A stretch of 64,000 bases of DNA from Marthasterias glacialis. Its lineage: Eukaryota > Echinodermata > Asteroidea > Forcipulatida > Asteriidae. The notes beneath the pieces are model-generated. The model had not been told where the DNA came from and did not search any database. It worked only from the letters and a program-made list of their open reading frames with translations. The stretch lies in contig OU452228.1 in NCBI GenBank assembly GCA_911728455.2, positions 17,552,698-17,616,697 of the forward strand, written 5' to 3'. Position 1 is the first letter of the stretch, and the number at the start of each line of letters is the position of its first letter. Positions 32,344 through 42,997 of the stretch are shown here, in pieces. The translations under genes and the position numbers were made by a program.

Positions 32344-32731
32344 CAAGACAATAACAATACCAGAGAACGTCAAGGTGCAAGCAAGAGAGATCCTCAGTCT
32401 GGAATATGTATCATCAGAAGAAAGTATGTCTGAGGAAGAAGATGGGAGGACTTCCCAAGTGAGGACGAGGAGTCTACGGAAACTACTGTGGGAGAGGTCA
32501 AAGCTAACTTCATTAAAGCATAAGCTTGATGCTCATTTTGCTGCAACAACTTCCCCGGTCGTTGCCAGACTTCTTCCCAAATTCGTAACGTCTGGAAAAT
32601 CAACTCTTATGGCACCGGAGGGAGCCCCCTTCTGGGCTGTGCAATCCTAAATTTAATGCTGTCAAAAGGTCAAAAGTCAATCGAATCACCAATGCTTATT
32701 TTGATTGCCATAATTAAGTAAACCAAATATA
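32344..32731 (+). repeat. 388-bp repeated module, copy 1 (encodes an open fragment)
   Basis: It matches 35849-36236 at equal length. The plus-strand frame encodes 'ENVKVQAREILSLEYVSSEE', a Ser/Glu stretch, 'RKLLWERSKLTSLKHKLDAH' and ends 'GAPFWAVQS'. The order acidic linker, 'W-E-R-S' helix, terminal 'P.WAV' recurs in uncharacterised TE-linked proteins, where it is C-terminal. Function unknown. A LINE is inserted directly at its 3' end (32732). Confidence 0.75.
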
Positions 32732-33222
32732 AATGTGTTCATGGTTTAGCCCCTGACCGACTTTGTAATAATATTGAGATGTATTTTGATAGACATGGAT
32801 TCAATACTAGAAATGCTGATTCTCTAAATGTTGTTTTACCTAAACCTAACATGGAATGTTTTAAGCAGTCTCTTAATTATTCTGGTGCTATTTTATGGAA
32901 CAATTTACCTGCTAAGGCCCAGAATGCATCGTCCATTGGTGGTTTTAAAAACATGTATAAACAAATTAATTTTTAATTTAGTTTAAGCCTCTAATTTTGT
33001 TCTTATTATTATTATTTATTTTTCTAAAATGACTTTCACAAAGTTAAACCATGCTTATCTTCTTATTTTTAAAGTATGTTTTTGCTTTTTACTTTCATGA
33101 ATTCTATGTTTCTTTTCTATTTTAATTGTTCTTACTTTTTTAAGTCACAGGACCATAATGTAAAACAGCTATTTAGCTGATATTTGTATCCTGTTTAAAG
33201 ATTTTGAAATAAATAAATAAAT
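32732..33222 (+). mobile_element. 5'-truncated LINE (CR1/L2-like) 3' end
   Basis: The frame from 32731 reads 'KCVHGLAPDRL', 'YNTRN'-type text ('FNTRNADSLNVVLP') and 'GAILWNNLPAKAQ', then a stop: the last ~80 residues after the RT domain of CR1/L2-like elements. A 3' UTR and an (AAAT)n tail at about 33207-33222 follow. It begins exactly where the homology between the 388-bp module copies ends, so the copy was truncated on insertion. Its tail differs from the (TTGA)n LINE at 1-2.4 kb, so it is a different family. Confidence 0.8.
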
Positions 33223-33264
33223 CAACGGGGTGTTAGCCATCTTGGGCCAAATGCTGCATGCAGG

Positions 33265-33672
33265 GGAAGAGTCGATACGATGCACTACTCCTTCGACTAT
33301 GCCCCGCAAGTACATTACCCGGCCGACCCTTTGCAGCCTGGTCCTATGTATTTTCTTACACCCCAAAAGCTAGGTATATTCAGAATTCACTGTGAAGGTG
33401 TGACGGAACAGGTCAACTACCTCGTCGATGAGGCGCTACTGATATCCAAGGGCAGTAATGCCGTCATCAGTTACCTAGATCATTTCTTCAGCAGTTATGG
33501 ATTGGGAGAGCAGACTGCACACTTACACTGTGACAACTGCAGCGGCCAAAACAAGAACAGATTCATGCTGTGGTATTTGCTATGGCGCTGCATGTCTGGC
33601 ATGCACCAATCTATTCAGCTGCACTTTATGGTGGTGGGAAACACCAAATTTGCACCCGACAGGTGTTTTGGC
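33265..33672 (+). pseudogene. DUF7869-like DDD-nuclease fragment, copy 2
   Basis: The open frame reads 'MHYSFDYAPQVHYPADPL', 'QVNYLVDEALLISKG', 'HLHCDNCSGQNKNRFML' and 'NTKFAPDRCFG' and then breaks at about 33672, where Harbinger sequence begins. The three Asp codons of the proposed active site lie at 33295, 33532 and 33658, so spacing is 79 and 42 codons, the same as in copy 3. Confidence 0.75.
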
Positions 33673-33689
33673 CAGGGAGTGTTCATGAT

Positions 33690-34060
33690 GCTTGAGTACT
33701 GGGGAACTCGAATTTGTACAAAAAGTTAAGTACAGATACCTTGTTTCCTTCTGATCTAAATAAAAATATTGATGGTGTTGAGGTGCCAGTGTTGTTATTA
33801 GGGGATCCAGCATACCCCTTGCTAAAGAACCTTATCAAGAGGTTTAGTGACAACGGGAGGCTGACAAGACAGCAGCAGATGTTAAACACAAAGCTGAGTG
33901 GTGCGAGGTGTGTTGTGGAAAGGAGCTTTGGTCGTCTGAAGGGTCGATGGAGAATTTTGGATAAACGAAATGACCATGCCCTTGAGTTTGTTCCCGTTTT
34001 AGTATTTGTTTGTTGCATTCTTCACAACATTTGTGAGGAAAGAGGGGAAATATTATTATT
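33690..34060 (+). pseudogene. PIF/Harbinger transposase (HARBI1-like) C-terminal fragment
   Basis: It reads 'NLYKKLSTDTLFP', 'PVLLLGDPAYPLL' (second catalytic Asp), 'GRLTRQQQMLNTKLSGARC', 'VVERSFGRLKGRWR' (catalytic Glu) and 'CCILHNICEERG', the order of DDE_Tnp_4/HARBI1-type transposases. The N-terminal half and first Asp are missing. The frame runs on without a stop into the next DUF7869-like exon, giving a 481-codon chimeric ORF (33714-35159). The acceptor CTCCAG at about 34191 suggests the join is intron read-through, not a designed fusion. Confidence 0.82.
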
Positions 34061-34190
34061 TATTAGCCCAATGACCAAGACTAGCATAAAGAACCGTGGC
34101 TACTTCAATTGTGTAATTTCCAAACAAGCTTCCTACTTGAATTTGAATTACTTATTATTATTTTTTTTTATTTGCCTATCTTTGTCTCCA

Positions 34191-35159
34191 GCTGAATGTC
34201 CCAAAGGGGGAGAAGAGTGCAGCCTGCAGAGACAACAGCAGCCCCTAAAGATGGCCCAATTGGAGAGGGATGCCTATAACACAGCATGCAAGGCAGCCAA
34301 GTTGGGCAAAAATGATGCAAACTCCAAACCCATCAGTTTTCACTACAGCTTTGATTTCGCACAGCAGCTCCATTACCCAGCTGACCCTCATCAACCTGGA
34401 CCTATCTATTTTAAGACACCCCGCAAGTGCTACATTTTTGGTGTCGTTGCGGAAGGGTTACCTGCTCAAGTGAACTACTTAGCAGATGAGGGGGTGAGCA
34501 GTGGTAAGGGAGCTTATGTTGTAATCAGCTATGTCCATCATTTTCTGGAAAGTTATGGGCTTGGAGAGCAACATGTTCATTTTCATGCCGACAACTGTAG
34601 TGGCCAAAACAAGAATAACGCCATGCTCCAGTATTTGTCATGGTGTGTATTTAGTAACCTCCACAAGTCAATAAAACTGTCTTTCCTGCCGGTAGGGCCA
34701 ACAAAATTTGCACCAGATTGGTGTTTCGGCCTTCTAAAGAGGGCATACCGGAGAACCTTTGTCTCTTCTTTGCAAGAAATCTCTGATATGGTGACTGCAT
34801 CGACTGTGCAGGGCATCAACATTCCTCAGTTGGTTGGTAATCATTCGGGGGAAGTGTTCGTGCCAGTTTATGCCTGGGTAAGTCATCTGTCTAAGCACTA
34901 CAGGCGATTTCCTGGTTTGAAATCATACCAACACTTCAGTGTGTGCGAGGACAACCCTGGTACGATTTCATATCAGGAGGACTCAGTTAGTTCAGTGAAG
35001 ACATTTGATTTGTGCCGCTCAGTACCGTCATCAACACTTCCTCCAATCATTCCACCACAGGGAATGGATGTCACTCGCAGACAGTACCTTTTTGAACAAA
35101 TTAGGGATTTCTGCAAAGAAGAGACTAGGGACTTAGTTTGTCCAAAACCAGAAGTTTGA
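34191..35159 (+). CDS. DUF7869-like DDD-nuclease catalytic domain, copy 3 (intact)
   Basis: After a TTGTCTCCAG acceptor the frame is open for 322 codons to TGA 35159. Blocks in order: 'FHYSFDFAQQLHYPADP' (Asp at 34353), 'GPIYFKTPRKC', 'QVNYLADEG', 'HFHADNCSGQNKNNAML' (Asp at 34590), 'TKFAPDWCFGLLKRAYRR' (Asp at 34716), 'KSYQHFSV' and a C-terminal 'GMDVTRRQYLFEQIRDF'. The three Asp in blocks of RNase H-like order suggest a DDD transposase/integrase fold. I infer this fold, it is not shown. In copy 1 the last two parts are separate exons, whereas here they are contiguous, which raises the possibility of retro-copying. No 5' exon is attached. Confidence 0.7.
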   Translation, partial: AECPKGGEECSLQRQQQPLKMAQLERDAYNTACKAAKLGKNDANSKPISFHYSFDFAQQLHYPADPHQPGPIYFKTPRKCYIFGVVAEGLPAQVNYLADEGVSSGKGAYVVISYVHHFLESYGLGEQHVHFHADNCSGQNKNNAMLQYLSWCVFSNLHKSIKLSFLPVGPTKFAPDWCFGLLKRAYRRTFVSSLQEISDMVTASTVQGINIPQLVGNHSGEVFVPVYAWVSHLSKHYRRFPGLKSYQHFSVCEDNPGTISYQEDSVSSVKTFDLCRSVPSSTLPPIIPPQGMDVTRRQYLFEQIRDFCKEETRDLVCPKPEV

Positions 35160-35848
35160 TGCCATCATTTTCAATTTTCAAATTTTGGAAAATACAAACA
35201 AGTGTGGGGCTTGCCTTTACTTGTATATATCTTGTACACACATGTGTACATGTGTTAATTTTGTGTGCTCTACCAGCATGTATGCCATTCTTTTTTTTTG
35301 CCAAACTTTAAATTCTTGATTTTGTTGAGAACTTTATTCAGCTGGACAATTTGTGCTTGTTTGCTTTCTCGCACAGTTTTTTTTTAATTTGTAGACAAAA
35401 GTTAGGATGGATACCTTTTTAATAAAGAGAAGTGAGGCGTCAAGATCTGTATATTCGATTTTAAAATGTGCGCATGTGTATGCATTTACTGATCAAAGCA
35501 AGGACGTCAATATAGAGACATTTCCTTTGCTTCAAATTGAGCATTACTCATTTGCGTATTTTGAGTATAATGAATATTAATTAATGATATTCATTTTTTA
35601 GATATTGTAAACAGTAAAGCGGCATGAGCTGAAGTAGAATGTGAATGTATATACTTGTACAAAAAGTGAATTGGTGATGACCGGTCAACAGAAATGTGGA
35701 TGGCAAAACTTCCACTTTGTTACACATTGATGGCAACTCATTTGCATTTGAATTTGCATATTAATTTATCAATATGAATTATGATGTAGGTACCAATACA
35801 TTGCTCAACATACCGGGTGACCTTCCTAAGTGTTTCAATCCTGTATCA
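35160..35848. other. 3' flank of the DUF7869-like copy; no gene seen
   Basis: AT-rich; an AATAAA-type signal 'TTAATAAAGAG' lies near 35420 and could serve as poly(A) signal for copy 3. Confidence 0.4.
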
Positions 35849-36236
35849 CAAGACAATAACAATACCAGAGAACGTCAAGGTGCAAGCAAGAGAGATCCTC
35901 AGTCTGGAATATGTATCATCAGAAGAAAGTATGTCTGAGGAAGAAGATGGGAGGACTTCCCAAGTGAGGACGAGGAGTCTACGGAAACTACCGTGGGAGA
36001 GGTCAAAGCTAACTTCATTAAAGCATAAGCTTGATGCTCATTTTGCTGCAACAGCTTCCGCGGTCGTTACCAGACTTCTTCCAAAATTCGTAACGTCTGG
36101 AAAATCAACACGTATTGCACTGGAGGGAGCCCCCTCCTGGGCTGTGCGATCCTAAATTTAATGCTGTCAAAAGGTCAAAAGTCAATAAAATCACCAATGC
36201 TTATTTTGATTGCCATAATCAAGTAAACCAAATATA
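35849..36236 (+). repeat. 388-bp repeated module, copy 2
   Basis: Same length and frame as 32344-32731 with a few substitutions ('GAPSWAVRS' at the end). No LINE follows; instead the text runs into further partial module copies. Confidence 0.8.
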
Positions 36237-36238
36237 GA

Positions 36239-36500
36239 AGTGCACAAATTCAAGGAGAGTATGTCTGAGGAAGAGGACAAGGGACTTCCCAAGCAAGGGT
36301 GAGGAGTCTGAGGAAACTACAGTGGGAGAGGTCGAAGCCCGAAACAATTACATTTCCAGAGAATGTCAAGGTGCAGGCAAAAGAGGTCCTCAGTATGGAA
36401 TATCCTCAGAGGAGAGAGCAAGTCTAAAGAAGAGGACAAGGGGACTTCACAAGCTAGGACAAGGAGGCTACGGAAACTACTAACAACTGATTTTAACATT
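36239..36500 (+). repeat. Partial tandem copies of the same module
   Basis: At least two shortened copies of the acidic 'SMSEEE' and 'ENVKVQAKEVLSMEY' parts, with frameshifts. Confidence 0.65.
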
Positions 36501-36696
36501 GCAACTTTAAAGAATCCATGTCAGTGCTGGGTTCAAGACATGTCTCAGTTTCAAGAGTGGTCTGACTAGGCCTTGGCTTGGAACACTAATGACACGGGTA
36601 CCCTGTAAATCATCTCTGTTTCTGTTCCAGCGCTGTCTGTAGCCTATAAAATACCATAATCAGATATTTATTTATTTATTTATGTTTTTTTATATT

Positions 36697-36904
36697 TATT
36701 TCTTTATTTCTTTATTTCTTTATTTCTTTATTTCTTTATTTCTTTATTTCTTTATTTCTTTATTTCTTTATTTCTTTATTTCTTTATTTCTTTATTTCTT
36801 TATTTCTTTATTTCTTTATTTCTTTATTTCTTTATTTCTTTATTTCTTTATTTCTTTATTTCTTTATTTCATTCTTTATTTTTTTTTTTGGGGGGGGGGG
36901 GGGG
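36697..36904. repeat. (TTTCTTTA)n microsatellite followed by T and G runs
   Basis: About 22 copies of an 8-bp unit to 36870, then a T run and a 14-15 G run to about 36904. Confidence 0.95.
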
Positions 36905-37464
36905 TTATGTGTGAAGTAGGTCTTTTTGTTTCGATCACCCAAAATTTGCTTTTATTAGTTTTTTTGTCGGCTGACAGAATTTAATGAGAACATAAATTTG
37001 TGGGATGTATAAATTTCACAAAGGCTGCGAGAATGCTAATTTTTCACAGTATGTGTAGAATAAGCACTGTATTTTTTATGCAATACCTACTAAGCATACA
37101 GGCGGTTTTCAAATATTACTTGACTCGTGGAGGAAGGAATGCTTGACCACAGTATCATTAGTAATGTACAATACTTACATGTACTGTACAGACCTTGTTT
37201 TCAGATAGGGATCTCAACAAGCATTAAAAATGGACACAAAAAACGACTGTAACTTGAATGCCATGATCGATTTCAAAAATCTTAATTCTGAATACACATC
37301 GCATCAAATAAAATTGATTATTTGTTCAAAACCTAAACGGCTTTTTCATGAAAAATTTGTTCATTTGGTTATGCTTTTTTCAGACTCACGTACCCTGTAG
37401 GCATATAGCAACAGCTTATTTCTGTGTTAGAACTAACATAACTCTAGTTTTACTTATTTTCAAC

Positions 37465-38270
37465 CATGCATTGCCCCTGATTGCCAAAGCTTTAATTTTC
37501 CACTTTTCTCTGTACAAAAACTACACATAAACTACATAGATTCACATTTAGTGGGTAAATTCCTTTGTCCTGTGTAAATGTCCATAGTGCAGTGTAGTAG
37601 GCCTACATGTATATCCACAGTTTTGTTCCTTAATCCCCTAAGTTGCTGCATATGTAATGAGGTGCACATAGTTTCTAAATTAGAACAGGATGCAGGAATT
37701 GGTTGGCCACATGTTTTATCACCCAGGAAAGACTTCTCTGACCACATTTGTTTATTCATTGTTTATTGGGGCATGTGAACCAAGATGGTACTTGAAGTGG
37801 CACTAGACTGGCACAGTAGTCCTTTTTGTTTAGTTTTCACATTGTACATGTAGTTATTGGTGATGTTCAGAGATTTTATTATGTTTCCATGTTTGTTGAA
37901 GGACTCTGATTTCGGTTACTTAATTTGGTTTAGATTATTTCTTGTACACTTTCTTGGTTCTGGGTTGTTTTCTCTCCAAATTACTTTATAAAAGAGTTTT
38001 AACTGGAGTTAATTGACTTCTTGACCTCAAGAAGTCCAAGGATACCTTTTTTTCTTCTTTTATTTACCATGCATTCACTTTAATTTTCCAATTTTCTCTG
38101 TACATATAGGCCTACACCTGTAATTAGATTCACATTTAGTGGGTAAATTCGTAGTTCCTTTGTCCTATGTAAATGTCCATAGTGCAGTGGAGCATCTATA
38201 CTAGACACAGGTTTAGTTCCTTATAATCCCTTAAGTTGCTGCATGTGTAATAGGTGCACATAGTTTCTTG
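37465..38270. repeat. Imperfect duplication (period about 590 bp)
   Basis: Text 'CACATTTAGTGGGTAAATTC', 'AAATGTCCATAGTGCAGTG' and 'AAGTTGCTGCAT' occurs at 37545-37650 and again at 38130-38245 in the same order. No gene seen in either copy. Confidence 0.85.
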
Positions 38271-38749
38271 GAGGTCGCCCTAATGTAACAGCCCACCTTT
38301 AGAGACAAAATATTGTTGTCGTAACTGGATTACAGTCATTTGCTCATGGTCTAATTAGTAATAATACAAAACTTGTGGAAAAACGGGAAACATTTTGAAT
38401 TTTTTTTTTCCCCCTATATGTCTATGGTCTCCCAAATGGCCCATCCTCCATATTTATTTTTTCTATAAGTGTCATCAAATTGGACTTGCTCTTCAAAAAC
38501 TTTTTTGATGAAGTTTGTGTAGCAGTGGCAATCTCCCATTGAATATTTCAGAATCAAGAAAATAATTTTTTTCATTTAGACTGCATGCTTCACTGCCTGA
38601 CTGTGATGGCAGATTGAGTCACAAGTTTATTTTTACAGGTTTTTTTCACTTACATCTATGTGTTGAATCTCACACAGTGAGAACATTGCTAATGGCAATA
38701 TGTGCACAATACGTTGAGTTTGTTTAATACCATATCCTGTAATATTCAG

Positions 38750-41369
38750 ATGACTGGGATGAAGCAAATCGCAAATTGCGGCGACTTGGGGACAGCTCTA
38801 ATGCAGACTCTACAGATATTGAGGACTTGGGGCGAACAAAAAGACGTAAAAGGTAATAGATAAACACTTGTCAAGTAGTCCCCTAGAACATGGGCAAGAG
38901 TCAAAACATAGTTTGTCAACAACAAACTCAGTCCAATTGAAGACTGTAGGCACATGTAGCTTTGCAAGTCTATATTAGAGCAAAGACATGGCGGGTCAAT
39001 GGACTGATGATGTGAGTTGAACCATGGTCAAATGTGTTTCACTACAACTCAAGAAAACATGATAAAAATACCTTGAAAAGCTGTGTTTGTTGCCAGAATG
39101 TAAACACAAGAAGAAGAATTATTTTGCACTTCCATGGATTCTCAATCATTTTTCATGGAAAAAAATGTTCGATACAAATTACAAATTTCCTCATCTATTA
39201 AATTATTCACTGTGAAAAATCCAGATGTCATGGAACGGTCAAAATCATTTTGCAAGTGTTCCATTGCCAGTTTTGATGATTGATTGTACCAACTGGTTTG
39301 CATTGCGTATACTGCCATGGTTGTACGAATAACAAAGCAAGCTTTAGTAGAATACAATCTGTACTGGGTGGGGTGTACTGGTACCAAAGAAAAAGAGTGC
39401 CGGGTCCTGCAGAGACTTAGCCAGTACTGTATGTTAGTAACACTTCACAAAACTACACCCTACCCCAGTCTCTGTTATCCCTGGATCTTTGGGGGCCACG
39501 CTAACAATTGACAAGTTCAACAAGGTACCGGTATATAGTACCCCCTCCATAAACTTACAAGGTTACCGAGCTTGCCACAATTTCTTACATGTTTCAATTT
39601 CTTCAAATCAACATTTCTGGAAATCATAGTAATGACATTACCCATATCACACTTTGTCATTTTGATTTTTGCACTGAGGTTCACGATATTTGTAACATTT
39701 CTAACAATTATGAATATGTTTGTCTAAATTTTGACCTTGTGTAGATCAAAATACATGTAGTTCTATCTGTCAATTTTATTTTCCTGTTCTAACCTTTTAA
39801 ATCTCTTAGAGCTGCAAGACAGTATTCATCAGATACTGATTCGGATGATAATCCAACATCTGTACCACCGGTATCAGCTGTACCTACACCACCTGTAGGC
39901 CTACCGGTACTACCTACACCACCTGCAGTTCCTGACAGACAGACCCCATCAGTAGTGACACCAAAACGAGTGTGTAAGTAAACTCTTGAGACAATAGCAA
40001 TTTTTTAAACTCAATTTGCTAGTAATTAGCTGCTAGAATTTTTTTGTTTTCACAATTTTTTTTCCAATCTTCCGTAGATGAGTTTGAAATGAAACTTGGA
40101 GTGACTAAAAGCAATATCAGTACAATAGTGTGTTCATTGCAGTGACTTGGTCAGTTGTAAAGTGACACATTTAGTAATTACTCCAAAAAGATATTGACAT
40201 GAAAACTTACTTGGCAAGGTGTGTTGCAACTGTTGATAGTAATAATACATTTTTGAGAAAGAAAATCCCTTCAAATTTATGTGGTTGTAGAGAAAGAGAT
40301 GACTTTCATTCCCAAAAACTTGAATCTGAGAAGCTAGCACCTCGGGGAGCTCACCTAAAGGACAGGACATGGTCCGTACCTCAACAATTGAGACTATTTT
40401 GCATAAGCTTTTGTTATAGTTTGATATTTCACGAATTGTAATGAGAAATAAAAAACATTGTAAAGCAAATAGGGCAGTGTTTCAAACACAATGCAAAGGT
40501 GTTAGGTTGTTTAACTCCAAGTGTGTGATTTTCAAATCAAAGAAGCATAGTCATATCATCTGACTGGGTTGAAATACAGTGTGTATCTAAAAGAACTGTG
40601 TTCACCGAACATATTTTTTTTGGACACTTTTATCCTCAATTTGTAGACATTGGTTTGATTAGGTATAATCTATAATAAAATAGCTTCATTATACTTTTTT
40701 AAATTACAAAAATCGACCAAACCAATCCTGAGAATTATCCTAATTCAAACAAATCGTTACATTTTCATTCCTTTCCACAAGATCATGTTGGCAGTTTGTT
40801 TCAAAACAACTTTTTGTTGACGATTTTTCTTTGGACGCAATGACTCAACGAAAGCTTGTAAGTTGTCCGATAGCGTCAAATGGCCATTCAAGTTGAAATC
40901 AAAATGTTGGGGTTAAAATTTCAAAACATCAGGCCTAGCAAATTTAAAACCCTTTAATCAGAAAACATTGTAGATATTGACTTGTTATTTAGGGAACTTT
41001 CTATAGGAGGTTTTTTGTGTGAACAGTACCATTTGAGTTCTAGACTGTACAAGATATCCACTTAAAGCATGTTAATGCATGATTCCTTCATGGTACTGGT
41101 GTTTACTTCAAGATTGTTTATTCGATTATTTCAGACCGCATCTTCAAGACCCTTGAGGAGATAAAAGCTGAACAGAGGGCCATTCGGCGCAAAGTGGACA
41201 AGCTTAGTGATGCCGACAGGCAAGGTGGACCTTCCTCATCAGACAGTTTGAGTATGGGGGATACGTTCCCCCTAAAGACTCAGGAGGAAGTCAATGATGT
41301 AGAGAGAAAGCTGCAAGGATTCACACAGCACTTATCACTATTACACCTTGAGTTTTTGATGAGGCAAAA
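38750..41369 (+). CDS. Three exons of a DUF4806-like gene (partial)
   Basis: Exons 38750-38852, 39810-39973 and 41135-about 41369 have AG/GT borders and matching phases (2+1, then 1+2 nt). Exon 1 encodes 'DWDEANRKLRRLGDSSNADS' and a basic 'RTKRRK'. Exon 2 encodes a Ser/Asp stretch and a Pro/Val-rich linker. Exon 3 encodes a helix 'LEEIKAEQRAIRRKVDKL' and 'TFPLKTQEEVNDVERKLQGF', the 'PLkT.eEl..lE..L' start of DUF4806. DUF4806-type proteins are widespread in invertebrates, often multi-copy and TE-like, function unknown. The last exon's end is uncertain and the remaining domain is missing, as is a 5' exon (usually 'W..Y.V'). No lesion seen. Confidence 0.55.
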
Positions 41370-42130
41370 GTATCATGGAACATTTAGCCCATTTTGCATA
41401 AGTAATGGAAACACACATCTGCCATGATCGGCGCCCGATGTCTGACGCTCGACACGATGTCTGCGATCAAATCGCACCATTTCAAATGGTACAACGCTGC
41501 GTGGTCGCGAACATCCCTTAGTGAGCGAACTAGCGTGCGGTCGCAAAACGGGACCAGCACGTCGGTGCACAGGTTTGTTTTTATGAACGGGCCATTTTTG
41601 CGGAAGGATATATACAACCAGATGATGTGTTATAAAAACGACGAGTCTATAAGCTTTAATTTCGTAAAAAATTCATGGGGGTGACACTTCGAAAAACATT
41701 TTAAAAAAATATTTGAATATTTTGACTTGTCATTTCATTGCATTTTGTTCATACCAAGAGCCTAAAAAATATACCAAAATAAAGTTTATTCCGTCCAGAA
41801 AATAGTTCCCCTAATGACAACACTGTGCGATACACGGCGAAAGAGCGCAGAGCCATTATACGAAGCCCCAACATGACCGTTGTAAAAAATACACATCCAC
41901 GCGTGGTGTGCAATCGGGCTGTCAACTTCCGTTGGAGTGTCGGAAATGGAGCCCACCGAAGCAGAATTTCCCAGCGAGAATGACGCAAAATTGAAAGCAA
42001 TATAATTCACTGAAATTGGTAAGTAAATGAAATAAATATGGATCAACGACTACAAAATGTTACTTTTAGAGATCAAGTGGAGTAAAATCGAGCCAGAAAT
42101 AGACGATTATTAATAAGGCTCTGTCCGCGG
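41370..42130. other. No gene seen; locally GC/CpG-richer stretch
   Basis: 41420-41580 is richer in CpG than its surroundings ('GGCGCCCGATG', 'GTGGTCGCG'), possibly a former promoter. No exon supported. Confidence 0.4.
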
Positions 42131-42140
42131 TTATATAAGC
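42131..42140 (+). promoter_or_regulatory. TATA box (TTATATAAGC)
   Basis: A textbook TATAWAAG-type sequence, preceded by 'CTGTCCGCGG'. It lies 236 bp before the first plausible ATG (42376) on the plus strand and upstream of the coiled-coil gene fragment at 43 kb. Confidence 0.5.
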
Positions 42141-42375
42141 ACTACGTGGCTTGACCGTGTTGTGCAACTTGTGGGTGTATTTCTGAAAATAAGGCAGCAC
42201 TTTCGAACTAAAAAATCTTCATGAAAACTACATAAATCTCGGAAAGAAAAACAACCAATTAATTGGTTTATTAGTATGCTTTTTGATTCTGTTGTTTAAT
42301 TTTAGATAATTGTCTAAAGGAAATAATAAAAAAAATATATATTTAACGGGCGGTCCGAGTCTCGTGTACACAAAC

Positions 42376-42498
42376 ATGAGCTCCAAGTCTAAGTTGGCTT
42401 TATTTTCGGGGGAGATGCCGCAGCAGGAGCAACCTAAAATTTACCAAGTTCAGTTTACCCCGCTTTTGAGCATACACTCTTGTTTAAATGATCCCTAG
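42376..42498 (+). CDS. Possible 41-codon first exon
   Basis: ATG 42376 opens 'MSSKSKLALFSGEMPQQEQP' and ends at TAG 42498. It sits between the TATA box and the coiled-coil gene fragment and could be its N-terminal exon, but no donor was found and the reading is short. Confidence 0.25.
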   Translation: MSSKSKLALFSGEMPQQEQPKIYQVQFTPLLSIHSCLNDP

Positions 42499-42997
42499 TT
42501 TGTGCATATTTACATACATTTTGTTTTTCAAATGTACATTTGATTAAATTATGTCAATCTTACGTTATTTTCGTGAAAACTGTCCATGACTGTGTTATGA
42601 CGAACCCATTGTGCGTGTTTTACCAGTAACGTGAAAAAACAAAATCCCACTGCTGAGTGAACATTTCTTGCTATATTTGTTCTCAAACATAGAAAAGTCT
42701 GCCCCCTCAGATGCTTGAGTTGTTTTAAACTTTTTATTAGTCTTCATTAGGCTACATTCAGGCATGTAACTGTCCCCCAGATCAGCTGATTTTTTTTAAC
42801 TTGGGCATGTGTGCCATGCCACTCAAAATTTTAAAACGCTGCACAAAACGATTGAAATTTAGTAATTTCCTCTTTTAGTTTTGAGTTGCATGTCTGTACG
42901 TTACAGCTAGATCAATATTGGATTCAAACTTTAAATGCGTTTTTTCTTGTTTTTAATTGAACAGATGACAAAAACGGTGCATTGCTCAAGTTGATCT

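Noticed and set aside
36682..36984. Phe/Leu/Ser-repeat ORF over the (TTTCTTTA)n tract
   Set aside because: Pure microsatellite translation.
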